Shown here: piece by piece, positions 44,774 through 55,205 of the stretch
Layout: every line of letters begins with the position of its first letter
Position numbering within the stretch: position 1 is the first letter of the stretch
NCBI GenBank assembly: GCA_026168455.1
Contig: CM047425.1
Coordinates: 45,890,362 to 45,954,361, forward strand
Length of the DNA: 64,000 nt
DNA from: Theocolax elegans
Taxonomy: Eukaryota > Arthropoda > Insecta > Hymenoptera > Cerocephalidae
Direction of reading: 5' to 3'
Made by a program: the position numbers and the translations under genes
The notes under the pieces: generated by a model
What the model saw: the letters and a program-made list of their open reading frames with translations, nothing else
Database searches by the model: none
What the model was told of the DNA's origin: nothing

Positions 44774-45008
44774 AAATTGAAAATTCCTTCTCTGTTTTAG
44801 TTTTTTCTTGCATGGGATCATCTATACCAATGATATCTAAGCGCCACAAATCAGATACATCAGCTTCATTGACAAAGGAGATATTAACAAACAATGCAAT
44901 ATCACTCAGAGTCTTAGGTACAGCCACATCGGTTCCTAAAACTGTCCAATCGACATGTGTTTCAATAGCAGTCAAACTATTATCAAGATCACGTTTACGT
45001 TCACTTAA
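44774..45008 (-). pseudogene. BEL/Pao pol fragment (right part)
   Basis: The minus strand encodes SLTAIETHVDWTVLG and later EADVSDLWRLDIIGI, blocks of the BEL/Pao polyprotein between protease and RT. The frame runs on upstream into a DNA transposon at 45012. The preceding BEL/Pao block (ADVSGKL) is found past the far end of that transposon, at about 57724-57745. The fragment is only ~80 residues. Confidence 0.65.
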
Positions 45009-45397
45009 TAACACCGGCATACAAAAAAAGCGCTCTGACATCGGAACCAGAGTACCATACCTGTATGTTTTTCGGATCGCTGAATACGAATCCGAGATCT
45101 GTTTGACCTCATCGCCCACAGTTTTGCTACAATTCATATAAAATATTAAAAATACCGGAATAGTTTTTTCGACATTATTAGGTCACATATGCATGTATTT
45201 TGATGTGGTATTTTGGTTACTTTGTATCTTTCTTGTAGTTTTATAAGACTCAAGTCTCTTGCAATCGAAGCGCCGGATATTGCAGTTGAGAAAACTGCTT
45301 AATCCTTCTTTCTCCAATATGTATTAGAGAAAATTCGTTATAATTAGCATAGGTGGCAAATTTGTGATCATTTGAATATTATAACGATCCTCCTAGG

Positions 45398-45800
45398 TCA
45401 ACAATCAGGATTTACAAAGGATTCGTGTTTCTTGTGTTTGCGCGAATTATTACGACAAAAAGGTTTGGCAAGCAAGAGCAGGTCTCGAACCAGGAAATTA
45501 CAATATATTGAAACAGCCTTTAGTTGATCCATCAAAAGTATTACTTGCACCTCTCCATATAAAACTCGGGTGAACGAAACAATTTGTAAAGGCTTTAGAT
45601 AAGGAAGGATAATGTTTTCAATACCTGACAAATCAATTTTCTCAATTGACTTAAGCTAAGTTGAAGGAAGGGATATTCAATGGACCTCAGATCAGAAAAC
45701 TAGTTTACGGTGAACATTCATAAATACAATGGACGATTTAGAAAACGCTGCAAGGCTTAGCGTCGGTGTTACAAACAATTTTTGTTATTATATTTAGCCG
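45398..45800 (+). pseudogene. CACTA-like element ORF, 5' part
   Basis: Broken + strand frames carry FTKDSCFLCLRE, then in another frame GLEPGNYNIL and PLVDPSKVLLAPLHIKLG, then VKALDKEG and IFNGPQIRKL. I recognise these as consecutive blocks of a common arthropod repeat-encoded protein of unknown biochemistry (CFLCL near its start, SEEQ-type block near its end). At least three frame breaks. It is cut short by the Gypsy 2 LTR at 45898. Confidence 0.55.
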
Positions 45801-45897
45801 CGATGTTACTCTATTAGCTAGGGTAAATTTACTAGAGATTTGTTGACTTTTACCTTATTAAATAGGAAATTCATATTGAAATAGGATTAAAATCAAT

Positions 45898-46933
45898 TGT
45901 TAAAGGGTAGGTATTATTCGTCAGGAGAGTTTTAATCGTTCTATGCATGTACTCAATGCACAGGTAATCTCCGCACGACTATGATCAGCTGTCTCACCAA
46001 GCAGCTGATAAGTCGGCGAATTCGTCTATCAAGACGATTGGAGCTAGCCTCAAGCTACAAATGACGTTGTCGGCCCTGTGTACAGCGTGTGTACTTACCT
46101 AGTACACACTTATCTCGTATAATGAATATTACTCCTCGTTGATGCTATAAAAAGTTAAGCAATGCACGACAGCCGCGGGGCATGGCGGCATTCGCCTTTG
46201 GGATAGGAGGTGATCACAGGTTTGTTTAAAGGGGAAAATAATAACAATAAGCTGAGCCGAGGCACGGTTAAACCTTGGCTCGAGGTGAACGGGACTAATA
46301 GTAGGGATAACGCGAAATTACAAAAATACAAGATCGCGTATGTGTGTGTGTGCGCCCGCCGCAAAAGCACGAATCGAGACACTGCGTCTCGAATTAAACG
46401 CAGTCGATTGCCAGGTATGAATTAACTGGTTCTAATACGAATTCCGTCGGTTATAGTCGCGCCGGAGTGTGAAGCACTCCGGCTTGCCGTATGCGTGGTT
46501 ACGCGAACGAGAGAGAGTGTCGCGACGAGAGTGGCTAACCTCTCGTTCAATTACAGGTCGCGGTACCGCGCGTACCCCGTCACCGGTCTTCGCTCGCGTT
46601 CCGATTTTATTACGACGTCGCCTGGCCAGGACTTACTTGACTTATGCAGAGGACTTGGGGGAAACGCATGCTCCTCCTTCTCTCGATCTCCTCGACCTCT
46701 CGTTTCGTCCTTCCTCTAGCTTTCTCTCTCCTTCGTTTTACTCGTTCGACCGAATTCGCGTCACGAGACCTCTGAGTTCACTTGCTCCTTGCTCTCTCAT
46801 CGGCGAGACGATACTGCCGGTGTGTCGTGCACACCGGTCCTCTGGCGCGTTCGCGCATGCGCCTTACGCGTCTTTCACGGTAAACTCACGTAATCGGTAC
46901 GATTTCGTCTCGCGCGGACCGTTTACCGTTACA
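45898..46933 (-). mobile_element. Gypsy 2 3' LTR
   Basis: 1036 bp. On the minus strand it starts TGTAACGGTAAACGG right after a polypurine tract (GGAAGGGGGG, 46934-46943) and ends CCCTTTAACA. It aligns with the truncated 5' LTR at 53471-54090. The GC-rich part (46440-46930) yields long overlapping frames (e.g. 46469-46978) that are not genes. A possible target-site copy (CAAT) precedes it; the partner is lost. Confidence 0.8.
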
Positions 46934-46982
46934 CCCCCCTTCCAGACGCAAGGTATATTCCTATATACCATGCTCTGACGTT

Positions 46983-47301
46983 TCCTAGACGCGTCAAGAT
47001 GTGGTTAGAGGTCTGATTCGGAAATGAAATCGCTTTATTTCACGATTTTGATAGCCAGGGGATTTTTACCCTGGTGATCTGGTCCTGACTCAGATTTGTC
47101 AGGAGCTATCGGCTCTTTCTGACTTAGCTAGTGGTGGTTCGACCGACTGGTGCCTGTACAGGTTATGTATCCCCTGCCAACCACACACAAAATAGCGTTC
47201 ATGTGCTCTTTCATCTTTTCGACGGCGAACTCGTTGAATTGGGTTCGGAATTGACATCCGTCCAAGTCAGCAAGTTATTTATATTGCGATTAATACCTTT
47301 T
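46983..47301. other. Gypsy 2 sequence between polypurine tract and pol end
   Basis: No frame with known motifs. Minus-strand reading is broken. It could be the remnant of a polyprotein tail or a third ORF. Confidence 0.3.
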
Positions 47302-47753
47302 TCATTGTCGCTTTGCTTGCGCACGCGTCTTTCTAGGGACTACAGATGATCCTGATCTCTCGAGTACGGATTCGACGTAAGTAGTTTCTACACCGCGTTT
47401 CACTATGCTCTTCCCGTGGGGTCTCGCGACGGTTTTTGCGGATTTTCGCGGACGGCCGCGTTTTCGTACCTTCAGCGTTTTGACTCTCGCAGGAGTCTGT
47501 TTTCGCACGCTGGTGTCACCCGCTATGACTCTCGCAGGAGTCCGCACGCAATCCGGTGACTGTATGCTCTCCTGGGGCGATCTACGTCGAGATCCGGTGA
47601 AATGCAGTGGTTCAGGTGTTCGGCGTGTGCCAGATCGGTCACCTTACCTTCTTTATCCAACAACGTGTAAGTATTGGATCCTGGTTGGCCTATTATAATA
47701 TACGGACCTAGCGCCTTCGGAGCTAGTTTAGTCGAAATAACTTGAGTTGACAA
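47302..47753 (-). pseudogene. Gypsy 2 integrase C-terminal domain
   Basis: The frame 47523-47753 has KLAPKALGPYIIIG, then TYTLLDKEGK and HAEHLNHC: the GPY-type domain at the end of Gypsy integrases. It goes on in another frame (47302-47547) with a basic tail (RKRGRPRKSAKT, an AT-hook-like GRPRK). One frameshift and a spacer part it from the core. Confidence 0.7.
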
Positions 47754-47915
47754 GGATAGGACTTTATTCTTTTTTACACTAGGTTTCCTACGGTGAAAGG
47801 TGTGCCCCTCCTTTTGGCGTTGTAATAGCTTGATTGCCGCTCATGTTGTTGATCTGGGCGTGCGGCTGCAGACTCATGTATTTCTTTGAGGTTTTAAGTC
47901 GCTGTTGCCACAGTT

Positions 47916-48671
47916 CTATTTTACTGCGCTGCTCTTGGTTCGGTCTTGGTTCCTCCTGCTGGTGCCGGGAGGCATAGGCTGTCGTCCGTAATTCAACATT
48001 GCCGGAGTTGTACCCGTAGACTCGTGTACTGTGTTGTTCAACGAGAATACAAGCTCCGGTAATTTCTCGTCCCAGGTATTGTGATTTTCCTCTTTGAAAG
48101 CCACAATCCTGGTTTTCAGCGTTCGGTTGACACGTTCAACCGGGTTTGCTTGGGGAAAATATGGCGGAGTGGTGGTGTGATGTTTCCCCACCTCTTGTAG
48201 GTACTCGTCGACGGCCTTATTCTTGAATTCGGTACCGTTATCCGACAGGAATACCTCAGAAGTACCATACCGTAAAACTATTCTCTCTTTGATCTCCTTG
48301 AAAATGGTTTTCGCGTTGGCTTTACGAATTTGTGCACATTCCGCCCACCGGGTGAATAGATTTAAGAACACGAGGATGTATTCGTGTCCGCCCTTGCTCC
48401 ATACAAAGGGTCCGGTGATATCCCCTGCCACGACTTGCCAGGGACGTTCGACCGTGCGTTTTCCCATAAGTCCTGCAGGCGGTCGCTGATCCACCTTGCA
48501 TTGTTGGCAGACGAGCCAGCGACGCACGTAGTCCTTCGTGTCGGCAAAATAACCTGGCCAGTAATAATACTTAGCCAGACTGGCAAACGTCTTCTCCCGT
48601 CCAGCATGACCAGACGTAGGAGAGTCGTGGCTTTCTTCGAGGACCGCTTTTTGATGTTCCTTTGGCATCAC
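47916..48671 (-). CDS. Gypsy 2 integrase, zinc finger and catalytic core
   Basis: 251 residues, intact through both domains. HHCC zinc finger: H15, H22, C55, C58. Catalytic triad: D84 (VAGDIT), D144 (LSDNGTEF), E179 (NPVERVNR), with the 35-residue D-E step normal for retroviral-type integrases. It would insert the element's cDNA into the chromosome. The start Met is internal to the polyprotein, which normally runs on from RT. It is upstream of the frameshifted C-terminal domain. Confidence 0.85.
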   Translation of the reverse strand: MMPKEHQKAVLEESHDSPTSGHAGREKTFASLAKYYYWPGYFADTKDYVRRWLVCQQCKVDQRPPAGLMGKRTVERPWQVVAGDITGPFVWSKGGHEYILVFLNLFTRWAECAQIRKANAKTIFKEIKERIVLRYGTSEVFLSDNGTEFKNKAVDEYLQEVGKHHTTTPPYFPQANPVERVNRTLKTRIVAFKEENHNTWDEKLPELVFSLNNTVHESTGTTPAMLNYGRQPMPPGTSRRNQDRTKSSAVK

Positions 48672-48791
48672 TAACTTCCAGGCGTCCTCGTCTCCGAGTG
48701 TTTCATCGATTAACGTTTGACTTGTGGAAGTATAGTCGTTCTCCGAGACACTTCCAACGAGGGAAATCTTTTGGGTTAGATTTTACTTGCT

Positions 48792-49510
48792 TCAGCCAAT
48801 TTTAAAACACTCGTCTTGGGACTCCTCTACCCAAGATATTGCGTCGATGGCGAGGGCCTCCTCCTCGCTCATCCGCGATAGCGCGTCGGGTACGTAGTCC
48901 AGGGCACCCTTCCGATGCTCCACATCAAAACTGTGACCCTGCAGTTGTTTTAGATTCTTGGGCGCCGGATAATTGATGATCGGCTCGATTTTCTCGGGGT
49001 CTGGTCTGATTTCATCGCGATTCACCAGCACTCCGAGATATCTCACCTCAGTACGTCCAAACACACTTTTATCCCGATTCACTGTGAAACTAGCCTCGTT
49101 GATTCTCTTCAGGACATATTCTAGCCACTTTTTGTGTTCCTCAAAGGTCTCTGTGGCGATGATTATATCATCAAGGTACGAAAATGCATAGGGTTCGAGC
49201 TCAGGCCCTATGATTTTGTCCACGAACCTTTGGAACTTGGCTCCCGCCTGGGATAGGCCATAAGGTATCCTTTTAAATTGGAATAAGCCTAACCTAGGTA
49301 CTGTGAACGCGGTTATAGCCGCTGACTCTGGTCTTAGCGGTATCTGGTGGTACGCGCTACTCAAGTCTAGCGTACTGATGTACCTCGCATTCTTAAGCTT
49401 CCGTAGTATGCCGTCCATGTTAGGCAGCGGATAAGCATCGGTTTTCGACACTGCATTGACCTTATGATAGTCAATACAGAACCGATATTTTCCATTAGGT
49501 TTACGTGGCG
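48792..49510 (-). pseudogene. Gypsy 2 reverse transcriptase with RNase H deleted in frame
   Basis: The open frame runs from about 49510 (first Met 49451). It has NGKYRFCIDYHKVN before that Met, STLDLSSAYHQI, PYGLSQAGAKF, the catalytic YLDD (residues 92-95) and the FGRTEVRYLGVLV thumb block. At residue 171/172 (about 48940) it jumps from the NYPAPKNLKQLQ block directly to SFDVEHRKGALDYVPDALSR, the last block of RNase H. By comparison with Gypsy 1, about 185 residues (connection and RNase H active site) are missing with the frame kept. Confidence 0.85.
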
Positions 49511-49515
49511 TGCAT

Positions 49516-50401
49516 CTATTCCTCTATTCGCTTAGAGACGGGATAAAATTTCTGTTTGATTGGCCGCGTCACACCCATGTCGATCGCGTGGTCAATCAGA
49601 GATGTACATCCCAACGGCCTCCTCGTTGTATCCAGGTATCGGTCAGCCAGTGTCTGCAGTCTTTCTTGCTCCTCTGACGATAAGTCTGCTAATCCGATTG
49701 ATGCTATCTCGAATGCATTGATTCGCGATTTGCTCGCTACTTCCACGTTTACGGACTGTTGGCCGCTTTGATCCAAAGTTTATTCTCGTTCGGATCCAAA
49801 AATGCGCCATACCACGAATGAAGTCCTCTCCGACGTAACAGTCGATTTGATCGTCTGGAAGTATGGCTGCGCGAATATCTCGCTTTATCCTGGCGATCTC
49901 GAAAGGCAGGTCTACGTAACCAGCGATCACCACCGTCTGGTTTCCTGGCACTTTCGCTTTTCTTCCGTTGCTCGGGATGAGTGGACAGCCGCAGGCCGTG
50001 GCCAATTGTAGACCTATCGAACCTATTACCGAGCGCGATGCTCCAGTATCGAATAAGGCGCGTACGCGGTAGCCAGCAATGCCAACTTGGACCCACCAAC
50101 GAGTTTCTTTCTTACTCGGAGGGTCTTTACCTCCAGCCCTATCGTCCTGATCTCCAGTAGCGGCTGCTATTTGCTGTTGATCCGGCCTTTCTGTCAATCC
50201 CCCTAAATTCGGGCTGATACAACCGCTAGACCTCTCGGGCTCAGCCGATGTCATCGGCACATCCGACGACTCTTCTATCGCCGAGCTCTCCTTACAGCGC
50301 TCCGCTGTAATTAAAGTTTCTGATCGAGTCTTTCGCGGGGCAGGAACGGGAACAATCCTTTTCAACCGCTCCTGTTTGCGTTTCCCGAACAGTCCGGGCA
50401 A
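49516..50401 (-). pseudogene. Gypsy 2 aspartic protease region
   Basis: The frame 49643-50401 has a Pro/Ser-rich linker and then ALFDTGASRSVIG (LFDTGAS at residues 116-122), the intact catalytic triad, followed by YVDLPFEIARIK and YVGEDFIRGM. It overlaps gag by ~40 bases in another frame, consistent with gag-pol frameshifting or decay. The part leading into RT (49516-49776, TSLIDHAIDMG and KQKFYPVSKRIEE) is in a second frame, so the join is shifted. Confidence 0.75.
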
Positions 50402-51331
50402 TCAGCGCGCTTATACCCTAACCGTCCGCAACCAAAACATTTCAACGGTTGTGTAGCCTGCGGTCTCGCGTTCTCGTTCCGATTGCCTTTTTCCTTTTTT
50501 GATCCGCCGTACGTCCTTTCGGCGGGACCCTTCGTATTCTTGGTTCGGTTTGACTCCCTCGGTTTACCAATTCCACCTCGGGATGTGGTCATCGAAAGGA
50601 CGAATTCTCTCATTTTCTCTTCGAGGACTTTGGCCAGCGTCTTTGCCAAGTCCTCTGGCTGATTCTTTTTGGCCTGCTGATTTGGTGTTATCGGTTGCAC
50701 CGCTGCGATCTTCGTCTTAGCCCTCTTTTCATCCATCGGCTTATAAGCCGACTCGGGAATTAGGGCCGTCTCGGGTGGCGGAGGGTGTCTATACGCCTTC
50801 TGTCCCTCCAGCGTAAGCTCGGCTTCGACAGCAAGATCGAGCAGAGTATTGATCGAATAGCAATCCGTCCTGCGCACCACATTTTGTATTTCGGGGCGCA
50901 GGTTGCCGTGCTGTGTGTCTAGCTGCTGCTCGATCCTTGGGATTGGATCGAGTCTTCGTATCATGTGGACTAGACATGTGATGTAATCCCACGTTTCTCG
51001 CCAGGTGCTTGATAGCGAGAGTTTATTTCGGCAATTAACCTCTTCTGAAACCGCCTATTCGTTCCGAATCAGTGACGGGCTTCATTTTGAAATTCGGACC
51101 ATGTCGACCACGTATCTTTTTCGTTTTAAAAACCAGAGTGCTGCAACGCCTTTGAATAACTCTGGCAATGAGCTTAATAATTCGGCTTCCGAAAGGTTAG
51201 CCAGAATCCGACATTCCTCGACTCGTTCGAGAAATGAGTCGATGCTCTGGTCGCCATTTGCTGAGAATTGGAGTCCCCATTTCCGGACAGTTTGGCCGAC
51301 GTCTCTCATCGACTGCACTGCACTTCTCTGA
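50362..51331 (-). pseudogene. Gypsy 2 gag capsid and nucleocapsid
   Basis: The frame 51082-51318 is capsid-like (RKWGLQFSANGDQSIDSFLERV, then LPELFKGVAALWF), typical of Gypsy gag. The frame 50362-50964 goes on with capsid C-terminus (PEIQNVVRRTD), a basic region (about residues 130-170) and one zinc knuckle, C-F-G-C-G-R-L-G-Y-K-R-A-D-C, in which the usual His is Tyr. The two are out of frame. Confidence 0.75.
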
Positions 51332-51457
51332 CAGGTGCTGTTCTCGGTCCTAGTACCACTCGTATTTCCAAGTCTTTCCTGACCTTGGAAATTCCCCCCC
51401 CCCTCCCAGGCTCTGCCGACTCCTCTAGAGTGGTGCTAGGGAAATGAGGTGTGATGG

Positions 51458-52155
51458 TTAAGTTGAATTGTCCAGGTAATGGTATGTCAGCGTGTCCTGG
51501 AATCCTACTTGCTGTCGTTGGTTACGAACTTCGTGTCGTGGCTGGTCTAATCTAGTGCTCGTTAATATAAGTTGGGTCTGCGCTGCCGTTAACGTGTTTA
51601 CTTTTTCAGTTAACTGTTTACCTGTGTCTGACATTTCCTGCATAAAGCTTGCGAATTCTAGTAGGATTTCAAATGATCCTCCGTCTGTTGCAGTGAGTTT
51701 TATTCTGCTTGGATTTTGATCATTGTTTGTAATACTGTCGGCAGCTTCGTTATTTTGTGGTTTCTTGCAATGTTGCAGTAGTTTCGTTATGTTTGTATTG
51801 TTGAACTCTTCTACGACTCGTTTCCATATTTTCTTTAACTCTTTCATCGTTGTTAAGAGTTACCAATGGGTGACTTGTGTTGTCGTCAATTGTTGTGTTC
51901 TGCCGAACTATATTTATGGATGAAATTTTGCCTGAGTTCTTCCCGATGGTACCAGACTGTGATTTCATCCTAATCAGGGTCTTCATCGAAATCCCTTGGC
52001 TCGTAATCTCTTAGGAGCCATTTTGTCAGACGACTTAACTTGTCAAATTTATTGCCTGTATTTTTAAGTGACAGGTCGTTAAGATATTGACATATATCTT
52101 TGTCTCTATAAAACAAACACCAGTCTTCGATCTTCTGTTGTGTCGAACACGCCAT
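51458..52155 (-). pseudogene. Gypsy 2 gag N-terminal part
   Basis: Starts at the Met of 52155 (CSTQQKIEDWCLFYRDKDIC), 1.3 kb after the primer-binding site. It goes on in shifted frames (51750-51986, 51458-51847) with a polar region and a probable coiled coil (EFASFMQEMSDTGKQLTEKV). No known domain. Its place fits the matrix-like start of gag. Confidence 0.5.
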
Positions 52156-53460
52156 ATTTAAAATAACGATTTAAATAAATAGTTCGCAGTAAATATAAAA
52201 AAAATAATTTATTTCGCTTTACCGGAGCAGTCCAATTGCGCGGCTATCGTGGGATCGTTCGCTCGCGTTTTCCCTAAGGCGCACAATTGTAATCGCCAAA
52301 TACAAAAATATATATATGTTCGGACTATACGGCCTAATTATTGGATTGCTCTGGCTTTGTCCTACCGTGTACGCTAAGGTAAGATTGTGTGGGTTACTGC
52401 GAATCTGGTTTGATATTACCAGTGTAGGAATGTAATAATTAAATAATAAATATTAAATGTGGGTATTACAATCACCTCTTTAATTAACAAAATTAAAATA
52501 ACCCGAATAAAACAATCAGTGTTTTATTTTTGCCCGCACAATCTTTCAGCACGTCTATTAAAATTTATTGAAACGTGTATCAAAATAATTCTAATTGATT
52601 AAAGAAAATTAAAGAAAATTAATAAAAACGAAAGACTTTAATTATAAGTCTATTTATTTTTCTAATACTAACTTAATGCCAAATAATTAGCTAATTAATT
52701 AATTGGCTAAAACTTAGCGTACACTTTACACCAAATCTATTGTCTCTCTCTCACTTATTGTGCGACGCAGAAACATATAACGAGAAATTACAATTACTAT
52801 ATGGTATCGCTCGCGATGTCTGTGATTTTTCAACGCACACACCTTTTATTTTGCGCTTTGTGAAGTCGTACTACTCAATTTAGTAAATTATCAAATTTTC
52901 GTGAAAAATCAAAAACGCAGAGAAAATTTCGAAAGGTCCAAAATAATCAGATAAATACGAAAACTTCGAAAATTATTAAAAATTTTGAATAATTTGAAAA
53001 ATTTCACAAATTTGAAAATTTCCAAAAAAATTTGACAAAATTCAAAAAATTTGAAAAATTTGACGAATTTGAAAATTTTCAAAAAATTTGAATAAATTCA
53101 AAAATTTAGAAAAATTTAAAAAATTTAAGAATTATGAAAATTTGAATAAAAATTTAATTTGTTTATAAAAATTTTTAAATATTTTAACCTATTATTTTAA
53201 GAAATTTATCTATTTCATTATTTAAATTTAATTTCAGTCGAAAATAATGAATATTAATTCGAAAATAATAAGTATTATTTCGGTTGAATTCTGAGAATTA
53301 TATTCAATTGAACTCGACTCGTGTTGTTCTTTACATGTGATCGTCGCGACGAACTCGCAACGCACTCCCAACCACTCGTTGCGGTTTATATGTGTAACAA
53401 TGTACAAAGTCGAGGATTCGATTTAAAAGATTTTTCCTATCCCGAGGAAACTCACGTTTT
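52156..53460 (-). other. Gypsy 2 leader with degenerate AAATTTG repeats
   Basis: Untranslated leader between primer-binding site and gag. 52900-53160 is a low-complexity stretch of AAAATTTGAAAA-type units. The 78-residue + frame at 53321-53557 is antisense to leader and LTR and has no domain. Confidence 0.6.
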
Positions 53461-53470
53461 CGGCGCCAGT

Positions 53471-54090
53471 TGTAACAGGGTAGGTATTATTCGTCAGAAG
53501 GGTTTTAATCGTCCTGTGCATGTACTCAATGCACAGGAAATCTCCGCACGACTATGATCAGCTGTCTCACCAAGCAGCTGATAAGTCGGCAAAATCGTCT
53601 ATCAGGACGATTGGAGCTAGCCTCAAGCTCCAAATGACGTTGTCTGCCCTGTGTATAGTTTATGTACTTACCTAGTACACACTTATCTCGTATAATGAAT
53701 ATTACTCCTCGTTGATGCTCGTGCTCGGCTCCTCAGTTATGTGTCGTGCGAAGCAATGCACGATACCCGCGAGGCATGGCGGTATTCGCCTTTGGGATAG
53801 AAGCTGATCACAGGTTTGATTGACCGATACTCGAAGTTAAAAATAATAAAATAGTTTCTTGGACAAAAAGGGGAAAATAATAATAAGCTGAGCCCAGGCA
53901 AGGTTAAACCTTGGCTCGAGGTGAACGGGACTAATAGTAGGGATAACGCGAAATTACAAAAATACAAGGTTGCGTATATGTGTGTGTGCGCCCGCCGCAA
54001 AAGCACGAATCGAGACACGGCGTCTCGAACTAAACGCAGTCAATTGATTACGAATTCCGTCGATTATAGTCGCGCCGGAGTGTGAAGCAC
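53471..54090 (-). mobile_element. Gypsy 2 5' LTR, truncated
   Basis: The minus-strand end CCCTGTTACA lies two bases before the primer-binding site TGGCGCC (53462-53468). It matches 45898-46478 with small indels (e.g. an extra ~50 bases around 53820-53870 here), so the LTRs have diverged and the insertion is not recent. The promoter-side ~420 bases are absent. Confidence 0.8.
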
Positions 54091-54091
54091 A

Positions 54092-54217
54092 AATAATGGC
54101 CCCGAAAAAATCTGAAAAAATTCAGGAGAACTACGGGATACCTCTAAAACATATTCCCACAGTTATAGCAATATTTATTTTTTTCATCTTCGATGTCACA
54201 GAGAACCACCCGTACAT
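54092..54217 (+). mobile_element. Foldback family A, end fragment
   Basis: Matches 42537-42655 (ATAATGGCC, CTGAAAAAATTCAGG, TCACAGAGAACCACCC), followed by a TA run into which foldback B has gone. Confidence 0.75.
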
Positions 54218-54229
54218 ATATATATATAT

Positions 54230-55203
54230 GGGCTATTTCACGTCAAGTGGTACGATGAAAATTTTAAATCGCTCCAAACTTTGAGAACAGGCTCGAAATA
54301 TCTTCAAGAAGATAGAAAAAAAATTTTAGGTGTTAAAAATAATTTGCCTAAGAGTTATTCCACCATAAAAAATGGAAATTTTTCAATTTTTTAGAAAATT
54401 TTCTATTTTCAAAGCCATTTATCTCTAAGTTATTAAGATTTCACATGGTTATCACTAGATCAGGTTATCACTAATCTATTAAGTTTTTGAAAAACATTAA
54501 AAACAACTTTTGTTCAAAATAATCGTTAGAACTTATCTACCTGGGTTACAATTCTTAATTTTAAAACCTCAAAGAGAGAGAACGCCCGGAAATATTGAAT
54601 ATCAAAAAAAGGCGACCACGCCATAATTGATTTTGATCTAACACCACTCAAAAGATCACATTTTTTAAGAGCTTTCGAATGGCGGTGGTTAGATTATTGG
54701 CCAAAACCGCTGGTGTAAGTTATGCCCTAAAATACATGAAAAATAGTGATTTTATGAGGTTTATGAGGCATAACTTACACCAGCGGTCTTGGCCAATAAT
54801 CTAACCGCCGCCATTCGAAAGCTCTCGAAAAATGTGATCTTTTGAGCGGTGTTAGATTAAAATCGATTGTGGCGTGGTCGCCTTTTTTCGGTCGTTCATC
54901 TCTTCGAGATTTTAAAATTAAGAATTGTAACCCAGGCAGATAAGTTCTAAAGATTATTTTGAACAAAAGTTGTTTGTAATGATTTTTCAAAAAAATTAAT
55001 AGATTTTGAGATAAATGGCTTTGAAAATAGAAAATTTTCTAAAAAATTGAAAAATTTCCATTTTTCATGGTGGAATAACTCTTAGACTAATTATTTTTAA
55101 CACCTAAAATTTTTTTTCCATCTTCTTGAAGATATTTCCAGCCTGTTCTCAAATTTTGGAGCGATTTAAAATTTTCATCGTACCACTTGACGTGAAATAG
55201 CCC
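54230..55203. mobile_element. Foldback family B, ~440-500 bp arms
   Basis: 974 bp palindrome. Arms 54230-54727 and 54767-55203 start GGGCTATTTCACGTCAAGTGG and meet at GGTGTAAGTTATGCC with a 39 bp centre. TA runs abut both ends. Non-coding; frames are mirrored. Confidence 0.85.
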
Positions 55204-55205
55204 AT

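Larger units (their letters stand above)
45898..54090 (-). mobile_element. Ty3/Gypsy element 2, nearly complete, inactive
   Basis: Minus-strand order: truncated 5' LTR (53471-54090), primer-binding site TGGCGCC (53462-53468), 1.3 kb leader, gag, protease, RT, integrase, polypurine tract, 3' LTR. The 5' ~420 bases of the 5' LTR are missing where a family A fragment now abuts. Defects: frame breaks in gag and around 49.5 kb, and loss of most of RNase H. The element sits inside the CACTA-like transposon. Confidence 0.85.

Noticed and set aside
46469..46978. 169-residue frame rich in Ser/Arg
   Set aside because: It covers the GC-rich half of the Gypsy 2 LTR and crosses its boundary and the polypurine tract. 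No homologous blocks.
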